Source of the DNA: Cypionkella sp.
GTDB lineage: Bacteria; Pseudomonadota; Alphaproteobacteria; Rhodobacterales; Rhodobacteraceae
Direction of reading: 5' to 3'
Length of the DNA stretch: 64,000 nucleotides
NCBI RefSeq assembly: GCF_030652235.1
Contig: NZ_JAUSBA010000026.1
Coordinates: 62,001 to 126,000, forward strand
Position 1 is the first letter of the stretch; the number at the start of each line of letters is the position of its first letter. Below, one piece after another: positions 33,870 through 41,578 of the stretch. The notes under the pieces were generated by a model. The model made no database searches. It was not told the origin of the DNA and saw nothing but the letters and a program-made list of their open reading frames with translations. Both the position numbers and the translations under genes were made by a program.

Positions 33870-35507
33870 TCAGGCAAGCTCTGTGCGCACATAACGCGCC
33901 AGATCTGTTGTCATCTCGGCCCCGGCAAACTGCAACCGCGCCGAGACATTCGGCATCAGTTCGGCCTCGACCTGCTGCCCTGCCCGCGTGGCGAGTTCCG
34001 CCAGCACCCGCGCCATCGGATAGGCTTGGCCCTGCCAATCCATCACGCCGCGCGGCCCGTAAAGCCCGGCGGGGGTCCACACCTCTGCCCCAGAGCCAAC
34101 CAGTGCCGCAGCCAAGCCAAGCGCATAGGCCGCGCCGAACACCGTGCGGTGGCGCGGGTCATCATTGGTCATGCAGACCCGCGCGCCGTCGGGATTGGGA
34201 ATCACCCGCGCGCCATACGGGTTCTGCCGCATCGCAATCGTGCTGGGCCCCAAGCGGTAAGCCTTGTCACCGATGATCGCGCGGGCCGAGGCGGTGATAT
34301 GCGCCACCGCCTCCAACGTTTGCATCACGCCTGCGTCGCTGGCATCATGCACGATCGGGCAAAGCCCGTGGCTGACGAAATCCAAGCCCACGACTGGAGG
34401 CCGCTTGCGGTTCAGTTCGGGGAAGAAGCTGACCATGCCACCGCCAAGGCTCACTCTCGGAAAGGCCTTCCGCGCGGCTTTGTAGACATCTGCCAAAGGC
34501 GGGCAAGGCGGCCAGTCTGATCCCGGCGGGGTCGATTGCCGGTCCACCGAAGGGCAAATCATGATCGAGGCCACCTGTAGCCCCGATGCGGCCAAGTCTA
34601 TGGCATGGGCCGAGAATTCAGCATCCAGATCGCCGTCACAGCGCGCGATTAGTTCCAGATCGTAGGCGGCGTCATAGCTGGCTTGCAGCACCGAAAACGC
34701 CCGTAACTCTGCCAGCCCATGCCGGGTCGCATCGAAATGGCACAGCAGCCGTTGCGGTTTCACCAGAGCCAGATCACCGGGCCGCTCAACCACGCGCCTT
34801 GCTTCTTCGGCGGTGATCACCAGCGCTGTCTGCGGAAAAACCCCGGTGGCGGTGGTGCGGGGCAGGGTGGTTGCAACGCCTGCCGTCCCCTGCCAGTTGA
34901 GCCGCACCGCCTGATCAAACTGCGCGCCATCCGCGATCTTATACGGCCAAGGCCGCGCCAAAGGCCGCACATAGGTCTTGTAGCTAGCATCACCCCATTG
35001 CCGCTGATCCTCCATCTCAAAGACATCGCCCTCCAGCCGGCAGCTGATCTGCCGGCCGCCCAGCCAATGCGTCAGCGCGCGCAGGTCTTGAAACGGCTGC
35101 CATGGTTCGATCAACAGCGGAAACTGTGCGGAGCGGATGCTGCCATCGCAATGCTCGATCGTCACCGCAGCCCCCGCCACCCCAGTGATCGGATGCAGCA
35201 CGGTGAAGCCCGCGCGATTGGTCTCAAAATCGCCCATCGCCTGCGCTGTGGCGGTGAAACTCAATCCCTCGGCAAGGTCGATCACCACAGCCACCGCCAA
35301 AGCAGCGCCTTGGCTTTCAAACCGGGCACAGTAGGAAATCCGTGTTGGTTCAATCTCTTCATCGCTGATCTGCGGCACCAAAGTTCCCCAGTCGCGATCG
35401 CGCACCAGATATGCGATGCCGCGGATCACCTCGGTCTCGCCCAAACTGATCCGCCGCAGCGCGCCGCCGTCATAGTCGAAACTCAGCGCGCCATGGCTGA
35501 TCTTCAT
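33870..35507 (-). CDS. apnL: D-apionolactonase ApnL
   Basis: 545-residue protein that I recognise mainly by sequence feel and context as ApnL, the lactonase hydrolysing D-apionolactone to D-apionate. The N-terminal ~230 residues are beta-rich, with blocks such as GIAYLVRDRDWGTLVP and GDASYKTYVRPLARPWPYKI. The rest resembles a glycoside-hydrolase TIM barrel, with FDATRHGLAELRAFSVLQAS and YRLGPSTIAMRQNPYGARV. Its ATG overlaps the apsD stop (ATGA). The neighbours encode every other step of the apionate pathway, which makes the call much safer than sequence alone would. Confidence 0.82.
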   Translation of the reverse strand: MKISHGALSFDYDGGALRRISLGETEVIRGIAYLVRDRDWGTLVPQISDEEIEPTRISYCARFESQGAALAVAVVIDLAEGLSFTATAQAMGDFETNRAGFTVLHPITGVAGAAVTIEHCDGSIRSAQFPLLIEPWQPFQDLRALTHWLGGRQISCRLEGDVFEMEDQRQWGDASYKTYVRPLARPWPYKIADGAQFDQAVRLNWQGTAGVATTLPRTTATGVFPQTALVITAEEARRVVERPGDLALVKPQRLLCHFDATRHGLAELRAFSVLQASYDAAYDLELIARCDGDLDAEFSAHAIDLAASGLQVASIMICPSVDRQSTPPGSDWPPCPPLADVYKAARKAFPRVSLGGGMVSFFPELNRKRPPVVGLDFVSHGLCPIVHDASDAGVMQTLEAVAHITASARAIIGDKAYRLGPSTIAMRQNPYGARVIPNPDGARVCMTNDDPRHRTVFGAAYALGLAAALVGSGAEVWTPAGLYGPRGVMDWQGQAYPMARVLAELATRAGQQVEAELMPNVSARLQFAGAEMTTDLARYVRTELA

Positions 35508-36523
35508 AGCGCGGCCAATGCGACCATCCGGCCTTCGGCAGCCGAAATATAGGCGGCCTCAACCAAGGCCAAAGTCTGCAAATTATCTGCACCCGAGGTT
35601 TCCGGTTGCGTGCCTGCCGCGATGCATCCCAGAAAATGCCGCTGAATGATCAGCACGCTTTCCTGAATATTGTGCCAAGGTTGGCTCGCCCAATCCAGAA
35701 CCGGCGGCGACAGATCCTCCACCTGGCCCCCCATCTCCAGCCGATACCCCGCCTCTAGCCGCAAACTGCCCTTGGTTCCGTCAACTTCTATCAAACTTTC
35801 CGGAAACGTCTCGGGGCTGCGCTGGGTGGCGTAGGAACAATCCACCACAGAAGTCGCCCCCGCGCCATGCGTCAGCAGCATCGTCGCCACATCCTCGCCC
35901 TTGATGCCTGGGTTGATCCGTCGCGTCGTCGCCGCCATCCGCACCACATCGCCAAACAAAGCCCGTGCAATATCAAGGGTATGGATGCCCAAATCCTCAA
36001 TGATAAACCGCTTGCCCTCTGCCAGATAAGGCTGGCCCGCGAACACATCAAAGCCAGACCGGAAACTAACCCGGCCAAAGAACACCTCGCCCAACGCACC
36101 CGACCGCACGATCTCAATCACCCGCCGCACCGCCGATTGCCAACGAAAATTCTCATGCACCATCAGGGTCTTACCCGCCGCTTCCACCGCTGCCACCATC
36201 GCGCGCGCATCCGCCATATTGGCCGCAAACGGCTTTTGGCAGATCACATCCAGCCGCGCCTGCGCCGCCATCTCGACCAAGGGACGATGGGAGGCGACCG
36301 TGGTGGCGATATCGACAAAATCCAAGCGTTCGGCGGCAAACATTTCGCCTGCATCGGCATAGGTCCGCGCAATGCCAAACCGCGCCGCCGTCTCTGCCAG
36401 CCGCACCGCATCGCGGTCGCACAAAGCCACTATCCGCGCCCCCGGCAGGTCTGCCCAAGCATGTAGCTGATTTTGTGCAAAAAATCCGCAGCCGATCACG
36501 GCACCGATCAGAGGTTGTGGCAA
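35504..36523 (-). CDS. apsD: D-apiose dehydrogenase ApsD (Gfo/Idh/MocA family)
   Basis: NAD-dependent dehydrogenase oxidising D-apiose to D-apionolactone, 339 residues. The Rossmann motif is GAVIGCGFFAQNQLHAWADL; the EKP-type motif is changed to CQKPFAANMADAR, which still holds the lysine-proline. The catalytic-region histidine is in DLGIHTLDIARALFG. A TTG start at 36523 is preferred: AAGGAG lies seven bases upstream and the protein then begins LPQPLIGAVIGCG. An ATG 36 bases further upstream has no ribosome site and would add 12 odd residues. Transcribed divergently from the RuBisCO-like gene. Confidence 0.87.
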   Translation of the reverse strand: MPQPLIGAVIGCGFFAQNQLHAWADLPGARIVALCDRDAVRLAETAARFGIARTYADAGEMFAAERLDFVDIATTVASHRPLVEMAAQARLDVICQKPFAANMADARAMVAAVEAAGKTLMVHENFRWQSAVRRVIEIVRSGALGEVFFGRVSFRSGFDVFAGQPYLAEGKRFIIEDLGIHTLDIARALFGDVVRMAATTRRINPGIKGEDVATMLLTHGAGATSVVDCSYATQRSPETFPESLIEVDGTKGSLRLEAGYRLEMGGQVEDLSPPVLDWASQPWHNIQESVLIIQRHFLGCIAAGTQPETSGADNLQTLALVEAAYISAAEGRMVALAAL

Positions 36524-36574
36524 ATGAAGGCTCCTTACAAACTGCGCGCAACTTGCCATGCAGGGCGCTTGAAT

Positions 36575-36591
36575 TCAACAGGTATGATGAG
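36575..36591. promoter_or_regulatory. Candidate regulator-binding site, copy 1
   Basis: TCAACAGGTATGATGAG lies in the 99-base divergent gap between apsD and the RuBisCO-like gene. It differs by one base from the copy at 38769-38785 in the other divergent promoter of the locus. GntR-family operators are of this size; the GntR protein at 33111 is the natural candidate. Not tested. Confidence 0.6.
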
Positions 36592-36622
36592 TATGCAAGC
36601 TACATCTATGGAGAGGCAACCG

Positions 36623-37870
36623 ATGTCCGATGATCTGATCAAAGTCACTTACCGTCTGGAAACCTCCGGTGATGTGGCGGCGCTTGCCGCGAAGATTGCG
36701 TCGGATCAGTCGACTGGCACCTTCACCGATCTGCCGGGTGAAACCGACGCCGTGAAAGCCCGTTGCGCCGCCCGCGTGCTGTCGATCACCACTTTGCCTG
36801 ATACCCAAACGCCGTCCTTCCCGACCGATGGCGGACCCTTCCACCGCGCCGATGTAGTGATCGGTTACCCGCTTGAGGCCGTCGGCACCGATATCGCCGC
36901 GCTGATGACCATCACCGTCGGTGGCGTGTATGCAGTGCGGGGGCTGTCTGGCGTGCGGGTGATGCATTTCGACCTTCCCGCCGCCTTCGCCCGCCATCCC
37001 GGCCCGCAATTCGGCATCGACGGCTCGCGCAAACTCACCAATGTCTACAACCGCCCGATCATCGGCTCGATCATCAAGCCCGCCTTGGGCCTGACGCCCG
37101 CCGAAACTGCGATGATGGTACAGGAACTTTGCGAGGCCGGTGTTGACTTCATCAAAGACGACGAAAAACTGATGAGCCCCGGCTATTCCCCCTTGGCCGA
37201 CCGTATTGCGGCCGTGATGCCAGTGATCGACGCCCACGAACAGAAAACTGGCAAGAGGGTGATGTACGCATGGGGAATCTCTTCAGCAGACCCCGATCAA
37301 ATGCTGGAAAATCATGATCTTGTCGTCAACGCCGGCGGCAACGCGGCGGTGATCAACATCAATTCCGTGGGCTATGGCGGCATGACCTTTCTGCGCAAAC
37401 GCTCTGCCTTGTGCCTGCACGCCCACCGCAACGGCTGGGATATTCTGACCCGACATCCCGGCCTTGGCATGGAATTTACGGCCTATGGCACAATCTGGCG
37501 GCTTCTGGGGGTAGATCAGTTTCAAATCAATGGCATAGCCGCAAAATATTGGGAGCCGGATGAGAGTTTCGTACGTTCGTTCCACTCCTGCCGCGCGCCG
37601 ATCTTCAGCCCCGCAGACCGTCCCTTACCTGTGGTGGGGTCCGGCCAATGGGGAGGCCAAGCCATTGAAACCTATGCCAGAACGGGACAGACCACCGATC
37701 TGATGTATCTCGGCGGGGGCGGTATTCACGGCCATCCGGGCGGTGCGGCTTCTGGCGTCGCAGCGATCCGTCAGGCATGGGAGGCGGCGGTGCAGGGTGT
37801 AGCCTTGGCCGATTATGCCAAAGATCACAAAGAGTTGGCGCAGGCACTTCAGAAATTCGGCCAGAAATAA
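36623..37870 (+). CDS. oiaX: RuBisCO-like protein, 3-oxo-isoapionate-4-phosphate decarboxylase (OiaX-like)
   Basis: Form IV RuBisCO-like protein of 415 residues. Active-site blocks are kept: SIIKPALGLTPAETAMMVQE and AGVDFIKDDEKLMSP, which has the lysine carbamylated in RuBisCO and its metal-binding acidic neighbours. SGQWGGQAIETYARTG and GGGGIHGHPGG supply the phosphate loops. Known RuBisCO-like proteins in apionate loci decarboxylate 3-oxo-isoapionate 4-phosphate to L-erythrulose 1-phosphate (OiaX) or cleave it hydrolytically (OiaT). Linked eryC/H/I favours OiaX but does not prove it. ATG 36623 has GAGAGG six bases upstream; in-frame codons before it are not needed. Confidence 0.82.
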   Translation: MSDDLIKVTYRLETSGDVAALAAKIASDQSTGTFTDLPGETDAVKARCAARVLSITTLPDTQTPSFPTDGGPFHRADVVIGYPLEAVGTDIAALMTITVGGVYAVRGLSGVRVMHFDLPAAFARHPGPQFGIDGSRKLTNVYNRPIIGSIIKPALGLTPAETAMMVQELCEAGVDFIKDDEKLMSPGYSPLADRIAAVMPVIDAHEQKTGKRVMYAWGISSADPDQMLENHDLVVNAGGNAAVININSVGYGGMTFLRKRSALCLHAHRNGWDILTRHPGLGMEFTAYGTIWRLLGVDQFQINGIAAKYWEPDESFVRSFHSCRAPIFSPADRPLPVVGSGQWGGQAIETYARTGQTTDLMYLGGGGIHGHPGGAASGVAAIRQAWEAAVQGVALADYAKDHKELAQALQKFGQK

Positions 37871-37872
37871 GA

Positions 37873-37899
37873 ACGCCCCCAACCTTGCGGAAGGGGCGT
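37873..37899. terminator. Hairpin between convergent oiaX and apnO
   Basis: ACGCCCC (37873-37879) pairs with GGGGCGT (37893-37899) over a 13-base loop, just after the RuBisCO-like stop. It probably ends transcription of two convergent genes. The flanks lack long T-runs. Confidence 0.5.
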
Positions 37900-37917
37900 C
37901 AATTCACCTGAAGAACA

Positions 37918-38745
37918 TCAGGTAATCCGTTGAATAGACGCGGTAATCTCGTTCCACTCAAACACCTTTTTCCAGTCATCGCGCATCAGCATCGGCTTGC
38001 CGAACTCTATCGCCTTGTTGCAGGCGTCCGAGAACACCCCCGGCTGCTCGTCAAAGATCACCGCCGCGAGGATATTCATATGCCCCAGCAGGAAATCCCG
38101 CGCCGCCGCTTGCGGCACCCCGCGCGCCACGCATTCATCCATCGCCTCGCGCATCACCACCAGAAGTGACGCCACAACCGTCTCCGACAAGCCCGGCTCC
38201 AGCATCGCCATCTGCTCAACGGTCACCCGATGCGAGCGCACCACGGGGGCGAAAATCGCCTGCGCCACTGCCTCACCTACCGCGTAATGTTCTTCCGGCC
38301 CCTGCATCAAAGCGTTCACCACGCCCTGCTTCGCCGCCACCCCGCCGAAGAAATCACGCTTCGCCACAGGGTCGGTTTCATCGTTGAAAATCGGCGGATG
38401 GCAGGGGTGGGTGACGAAATAGGTGATATCCGCACGGGGAGGCAGATGCCCGGCAAAGGGGGCGGCCGCATCCAGACAGATCACAATCGTCCCCGGCGCC
38501 ACCAGCGGCACCACCATCGCGGCGACCTTGCCAATCGCGGTATCCGGCACCGCCAGCACCACCACATCCGCGCCTTGCACCGCCACCGCAGGGTGCACAG
38601 ATTCCGCACCTATAGCCTCATGCAAGCGCGCCTGACCCGCCTCGGACACCTCCACATGCGCCACCACATAATCGGTTTTCGCCAGATTGCGCGACAGCCG
38701 CACGCCCATTTTTCCGCCAGCCCCAAACAACGCAATCTTCGTCAT
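37918..38745 (-). CDS. apnO: D-apionate oxidoisomerase ApnO
   Basis: NAD-dependent enzyme of 275 residues that converts D-apionate to 3-oxo-isoapionate. The Rossmann start is KIALFGAGGKMGVRLSRNLA. A helical C-terminal domain with TYFVTHPCHPPIFNDETDPV in between is unlike ordinary 6-phosphogluconate dehydrogenases and matches my recollection of ApnO. VFEWNEITASIQ closes the protein. ATG 38745 is preceded by GGAGAG; two earlier in-frame ATGs add nine residues. It is divergent from oiaK, sharing the 17-base site at 38769. Confidence 0.85.
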   Translation of the reverse strand: MTKIALFGAGGKMGVRLSRNLAKTDYVVAHVEVSEAGQARLHEAIGAESVHPAVAVQGADVVVLAVPDTAIGKVAAMVVPLVAPGTIVICLDAAAPFAGHLPPRADITYFVTHPCHPPIFNDETDPVAKRDFFGGVAAKQGVVNALMQGPEEHYAVGEAVAQAIFAPVVRSHRVTVEQMAMLEPGLSETVVASLLVVMREAMDECVARGVPQAAARDFLLGHMNILAAVIFDEQPGVFSDACNKAIEFGKPMLMRDDWKKVFEWNEITASIQRIT

Positions 38746-38768
38746 AGCTCTCTCCATTCGCCTCTTGC

Positions 38769-38785
38769 TCAACTGGTATGATGAG
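38769..38785. promoter_or_regulatory. Candidate regulator-binding site, copy 2
   Basis: TCAACTGGTATGATGAG lies in the 73-base gap between divergent apnO and oiaK. It matches 16 of 17 bases of copy 1 at 36575-36591, in the same orientation. The following GATAATATGCT could overlap a -10 region for oiaK. Confidence 0.6.
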
Positions 38786-38818
38786 ATAATATGCTAAGGT
38801 CAAGTCGAAGGAACACCC

Positions 38819-40180
38819 ATGCGAAAAATCCTGCCGGACGGCCTGCTGATGACATGGTGTGGCGACGATTTCACCGGATCGGCAGCGGTGATGGAGGCGC
38901 TTAGCTTCGCAGGTCTGCCCTCGATCCTGTTCTTCGACACCCCCACCCCCGCGCAACTTGCCCGCTTTCCCGGCGTGCGGGGCTTGGGCATCGCCTCTAC
39001 CGCCCGCAGCCATAGCCCGGCATGGATGGCCGCAAACCTGCCCGCGCCGTTGGCCTTCTTGGCGGCCCTAAACGCGCCCTTCCTGCACTATAAAATCTGC
39101 TCCACCCTCGATTCCGCCCGCCATGTCGGCAACATCGGCACCGCCCTTGACCTTGCGCTGCAAGCGCGTCCGTCCAAGGGCATCGCGGTGCTGACCGCCG
39201 CCCCCCGGATGCGCCGCTACCAAGCCTTCGGCCATCTGTTCGCAGGCACGCCGCAGGGGGTGTTCCGACTTGACCGCCACCCGGTGATGGCGCAGCACCC
39301 GGTGACGCCGATGGAGGAATCCGATGTGCTGCGCCACTTGGCGACGCAAACCGATCTGCCCTCGGCGCTGCTGGATCTAGAGGTTTTGGCCGATCCGCAA
39401 ACCGCCCAAACCGCCCTGAACAGCGCGCTACACTCGGTTCGTCTGCTGAGCTTTGATACAATGACCGCCGAGACCGACGCCGCCGCAGGTCGGTTGATCT
39501 GGCAGAATCGCGACAGTCTGCGGCTTCTGATCGGCTCTCAAGGCGTAGAATATGCACTTATTGAACATTGGCAGCGCGAAGGCCTCATCCCCACAGCATG
39601 CGCCACCCCCTCTGCAGGTGCGGTGTCCCAGATCATCGCCGTTTCTGGTTCGGTCTCGCCCATCACTGCCGTGCAGATCGAATGGTCGGCTGCAAACGGC
39701 TTCGGCCTTGTCCGCCTGAACGCCGCAAGCTTGCTCAGCGCCCCCAAAGCCGCCGAAGCCGAGGCTACCCAAGCCGCGCTTACCTTGATCGACCAAGGCC
39801 AAAGCCCGCTGATCCTGACCGCCGCAGGCCCGAATGACCCCGCTGTCGCGGCCTTCCGCACCGCCCAAAGCCAAAGCCAAATCGCCGCCGAATCTGCCAA
39901 CCAACGCGTCGGCGAAAGCCTTGGCCGCGTGCTGGATGCCACGCTGAAAGCCTCTAAATTGCGCCGCGCGGTCATTTCTGGCGGCGACACTTCCGGCCAT
40001 GGCGCGCGCCAGTTGGGCCTGTTCGCCCTTTCCGCTCTGGCCCCCACCATTCCCGGTGCCGCGCTGTTTACCGCGCATGGCGACGGCGGGCATGACGGGT
40101 TGCAACTGGCGCTGAAGGGCGGCCAAATGGGCAGTGCTGACTATTTCGGCTGGATCAGACAGGGCGGTGGGCCGCGTTAA
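38819..40180 (+). CDS. oiaK: 3-oxo-isoapionate kinase OiaK (DUF1537 four-carbon acid sugar kinase family)
   Basis: DUF1537-family kinase of 453 residues; in apionate loci it makes 3-oxo-isoapionate 4-phosphate. The N-terminal substrate domain starts WCGDDFTGSAAVMEALSFAG and includes HYKICSTLDSARHVGNIG. The C-terminal nucleotide domain has RRAVISGGDTSGHGARQLG and ALKGGQMGSADYFGWIR. GAAGGAA lies seven bases before ATG 38819. Other DUF1537 members act on tetronates or tartronate derivatives, but neighbours apnO and the RuBisCO-like gene point to OiaK. Confidence 0.88.
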   Translation: MRKILPDGLLMTWCGDDFTGSAAVMEALSFAGLPSILFFDTPTPAQLARFPGVRGLGIASTARSHSPAWMAANLPAPLAFLAALNAPFLHYKICSTLDSARHVGNIGTALDLALQARPSKGIAVLTAAPRMRRYQAFGHLFAGTPQGVFRLDRHPVMAQHPVTPMEESDVLRHLATQTDLPSALLDLEVLADPQTAQTALNSALHSVRLLSFDTMTAETDAAAGRLIWQNRDSLRLLIGSQGVEYALIEHWQREGLIPTACATPSAGAVSQIIAVSGSVSPITAVQIEWSAANGFGLVRLNAASLLSAPKAAEAEATQAALTLIDQGQSPLILTAAGPNDPAVAAFRTAQSQSQIAAESANQRVGESLGRVLDATLKASKLRRAVISGGDTSGHGARQLGLFALSALAPTIPGAALFTAHGDGGHDGLQLALKGGQMGSADYFGWIRQGGGPR

Positions 40181-40252
40181 ATCCTCGCGCTAAACCATCG
40201 ACACCACCGCCAAAATCCTCCACTCTGACGACACCCAAACAAAGGCCGAACC

Positions 40253-41404
40253 ATGTCGCACACCGCAAATCTTGCCCTGCCAAACGGCCTCTGGCTGGGC
40301 CGTATCTGGCGTGCGGGCATTGGGCCCAGCCTTGTCACTTTGCGCGGGGATCGTGTCATCGACATCACCAGCAAAGCTGCCCCGACGATGCGGGATATGC
40401 TTGAAAAAACTGACATCGCGGGATTTATCGCCAACATCCAAGGTGAAGACCTAGGCTCCCTTGCCGACATCGCCGCAGCCTCGATCGAGCCAGATCCAAG
40501 CCAAACCCACCTGCTCGCCCCCAATGATTTGCAAGCGGTGAAAGCCTGCGGTGTCACCTTTGCCCGCTCGATGGTTGAACGGGTGATCGAAGAACGTGCC
40601 GCCGGAAATCCGGCCCGCGCCGCTGAGATCCGTGCTCGGGTGGCGGATGTGATCGGCAACAGCTTGCGCGATCTGATCCCAGGCTCTGTCAAAGCCGCCG
40701 AGGTCAAAGCCCTGCTGCAAGCCGAAAATCTGTGGAGCCAATATCTTGAGGTCGGCATTGGCCCGGATGCCGAGGTGTTCACCAAGGCGCAACCGATGTC
40801 TGCGGTCGGCTATGGGGCGAGCGTCGGTCTGCATCCGATCAGCCAATGGAACAATCCAGAACCTGAAGTGGTGCTGGCGGTCAATTCCCATGGCACAATC
40901 GTCGGCGCGAGCCTTGGCAATGATGTCAACCTGCGCGATGTTGAAGGCCGCTCGGCGCTGCTGCTGGGTAAGGCGAAAGACAACAACGCGGCGGCCAGCA
41001 TCGGCCCGTTCATCCGGATTTTTGACGGCGATTTCACCTTGGATACCGTGCGCAACCTAGACCTGAGCCTGACGGTCACGGGCGAAGACGGCTTTCATCT
41101 GACGGGGGCCTCCTCGATGCGCCAGATCAGCCGCGACCCTGCCGATCTGGTCGGCCAAACCCGCGGCCGCCATCACCAATACCCTGACGGCTTCATGCTT
41201 TATTGCGGCACGATGTTTTCGCCGGTGCAAGATCGCGATGGGCCGGGGCAAGGCTTTACGCATCATTTAGGTGATGTGGTGCGCATCGCCGCGCCCGAAC
41301 TTGGGGTTTTGAGGAACACAGTGCGGCTATCGACCGAGGCACCGGAGTGGGCCTTTGGCAGTGCTGCGCTGATGCGCAATTTGGCGGGGCGTGGGCTGCT
41401 GTGA
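40253..41404 (+). CDS. Fumarylacetoacetate hydrolase-fold protein (possible 2-keto-3-deoxy acid dehydratase)
   Basis: FAH-superfamily protein of 383 residues. Metal ligands are the two glutamates of WNNPEPEVVLAVNSHG and the aspartate of LGNDVNLRDVEGRS, as in 2-keto-3-deoxyarabinonate/fuconate-type enzymes. The late TRGRHHQYPDGFMLYCGTMF block fits the same group. It lies 72 bases after oiaK on the same strand and opposite the aldehyde dehydrogenase. It may be a dehydratase of the non-phosphorylative pentose pathway, parallel to GguC at 45833, or a spare hydrolase for the apionate pathway. The first is more likely. Confidence 0.82.
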   Translation: MSHTANLALPNGLWLGRIWRAGIGPSLVTLRGDRVIDITSKAAPTMRDMLEKTDIAGFIANIQGEDLGSLADIAAASIEPDPSQTHLLAPNDLQAVKACGVTFARSMVERVIEERAAGNPARAAEIRARVADVIGNSLRDLIPGSVKAAEVKALLQAENLWSQYLEVGIGPDAEVFTKAQPMSAVGYGASVGLHPISQWNNPEPEVVLAVNSHGTIVGASLGNDVNLRDVEGRSALLLGKAKDNNAAASIGPFIRIFDGDFTLDTVRNLDLSLTVTGEDGFHLTGASSMRQISRDPADLVGQTRGRHHQYPDGFMLYCGTMFSPVQDRDGPGQGFTHHLGDVVRIAAPELGVLRNTVRLSTEAPEWAFGSAALMRNLAGRGLL

Positions 41405-41520
41405 TCCAAGCCCTTTGGGCGGGTTCAGCCGGTCTTCCCCGCTGGGAATGACTTGTGTATCTGTTGCGAACTGACCACTAAATGTTGATTTGATTGCGGA
41501 ATTTCTGCAGATTTGGCCGA

Positions 41521-41555
41521 AAAAGCCTATCTGCACGATGTGCCGATAGGCTTTT
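41521..41555. terminator. Bidirectional rho-independent terminator
   Basis: AAAAGCCTATC (41521-41531) and GATAGGCTTTT (41545-41555) are perfect reverse complements with A/T-runs outside, between the convergent FAH-fold and aldehyde dehydrogenase genes. The rest of the 174-base gap holds nothing else recognisable. Confidence 0.8.
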
Positions 41556-41578
41556 GTTGGGTCAGTTAGGCCTTGGTG

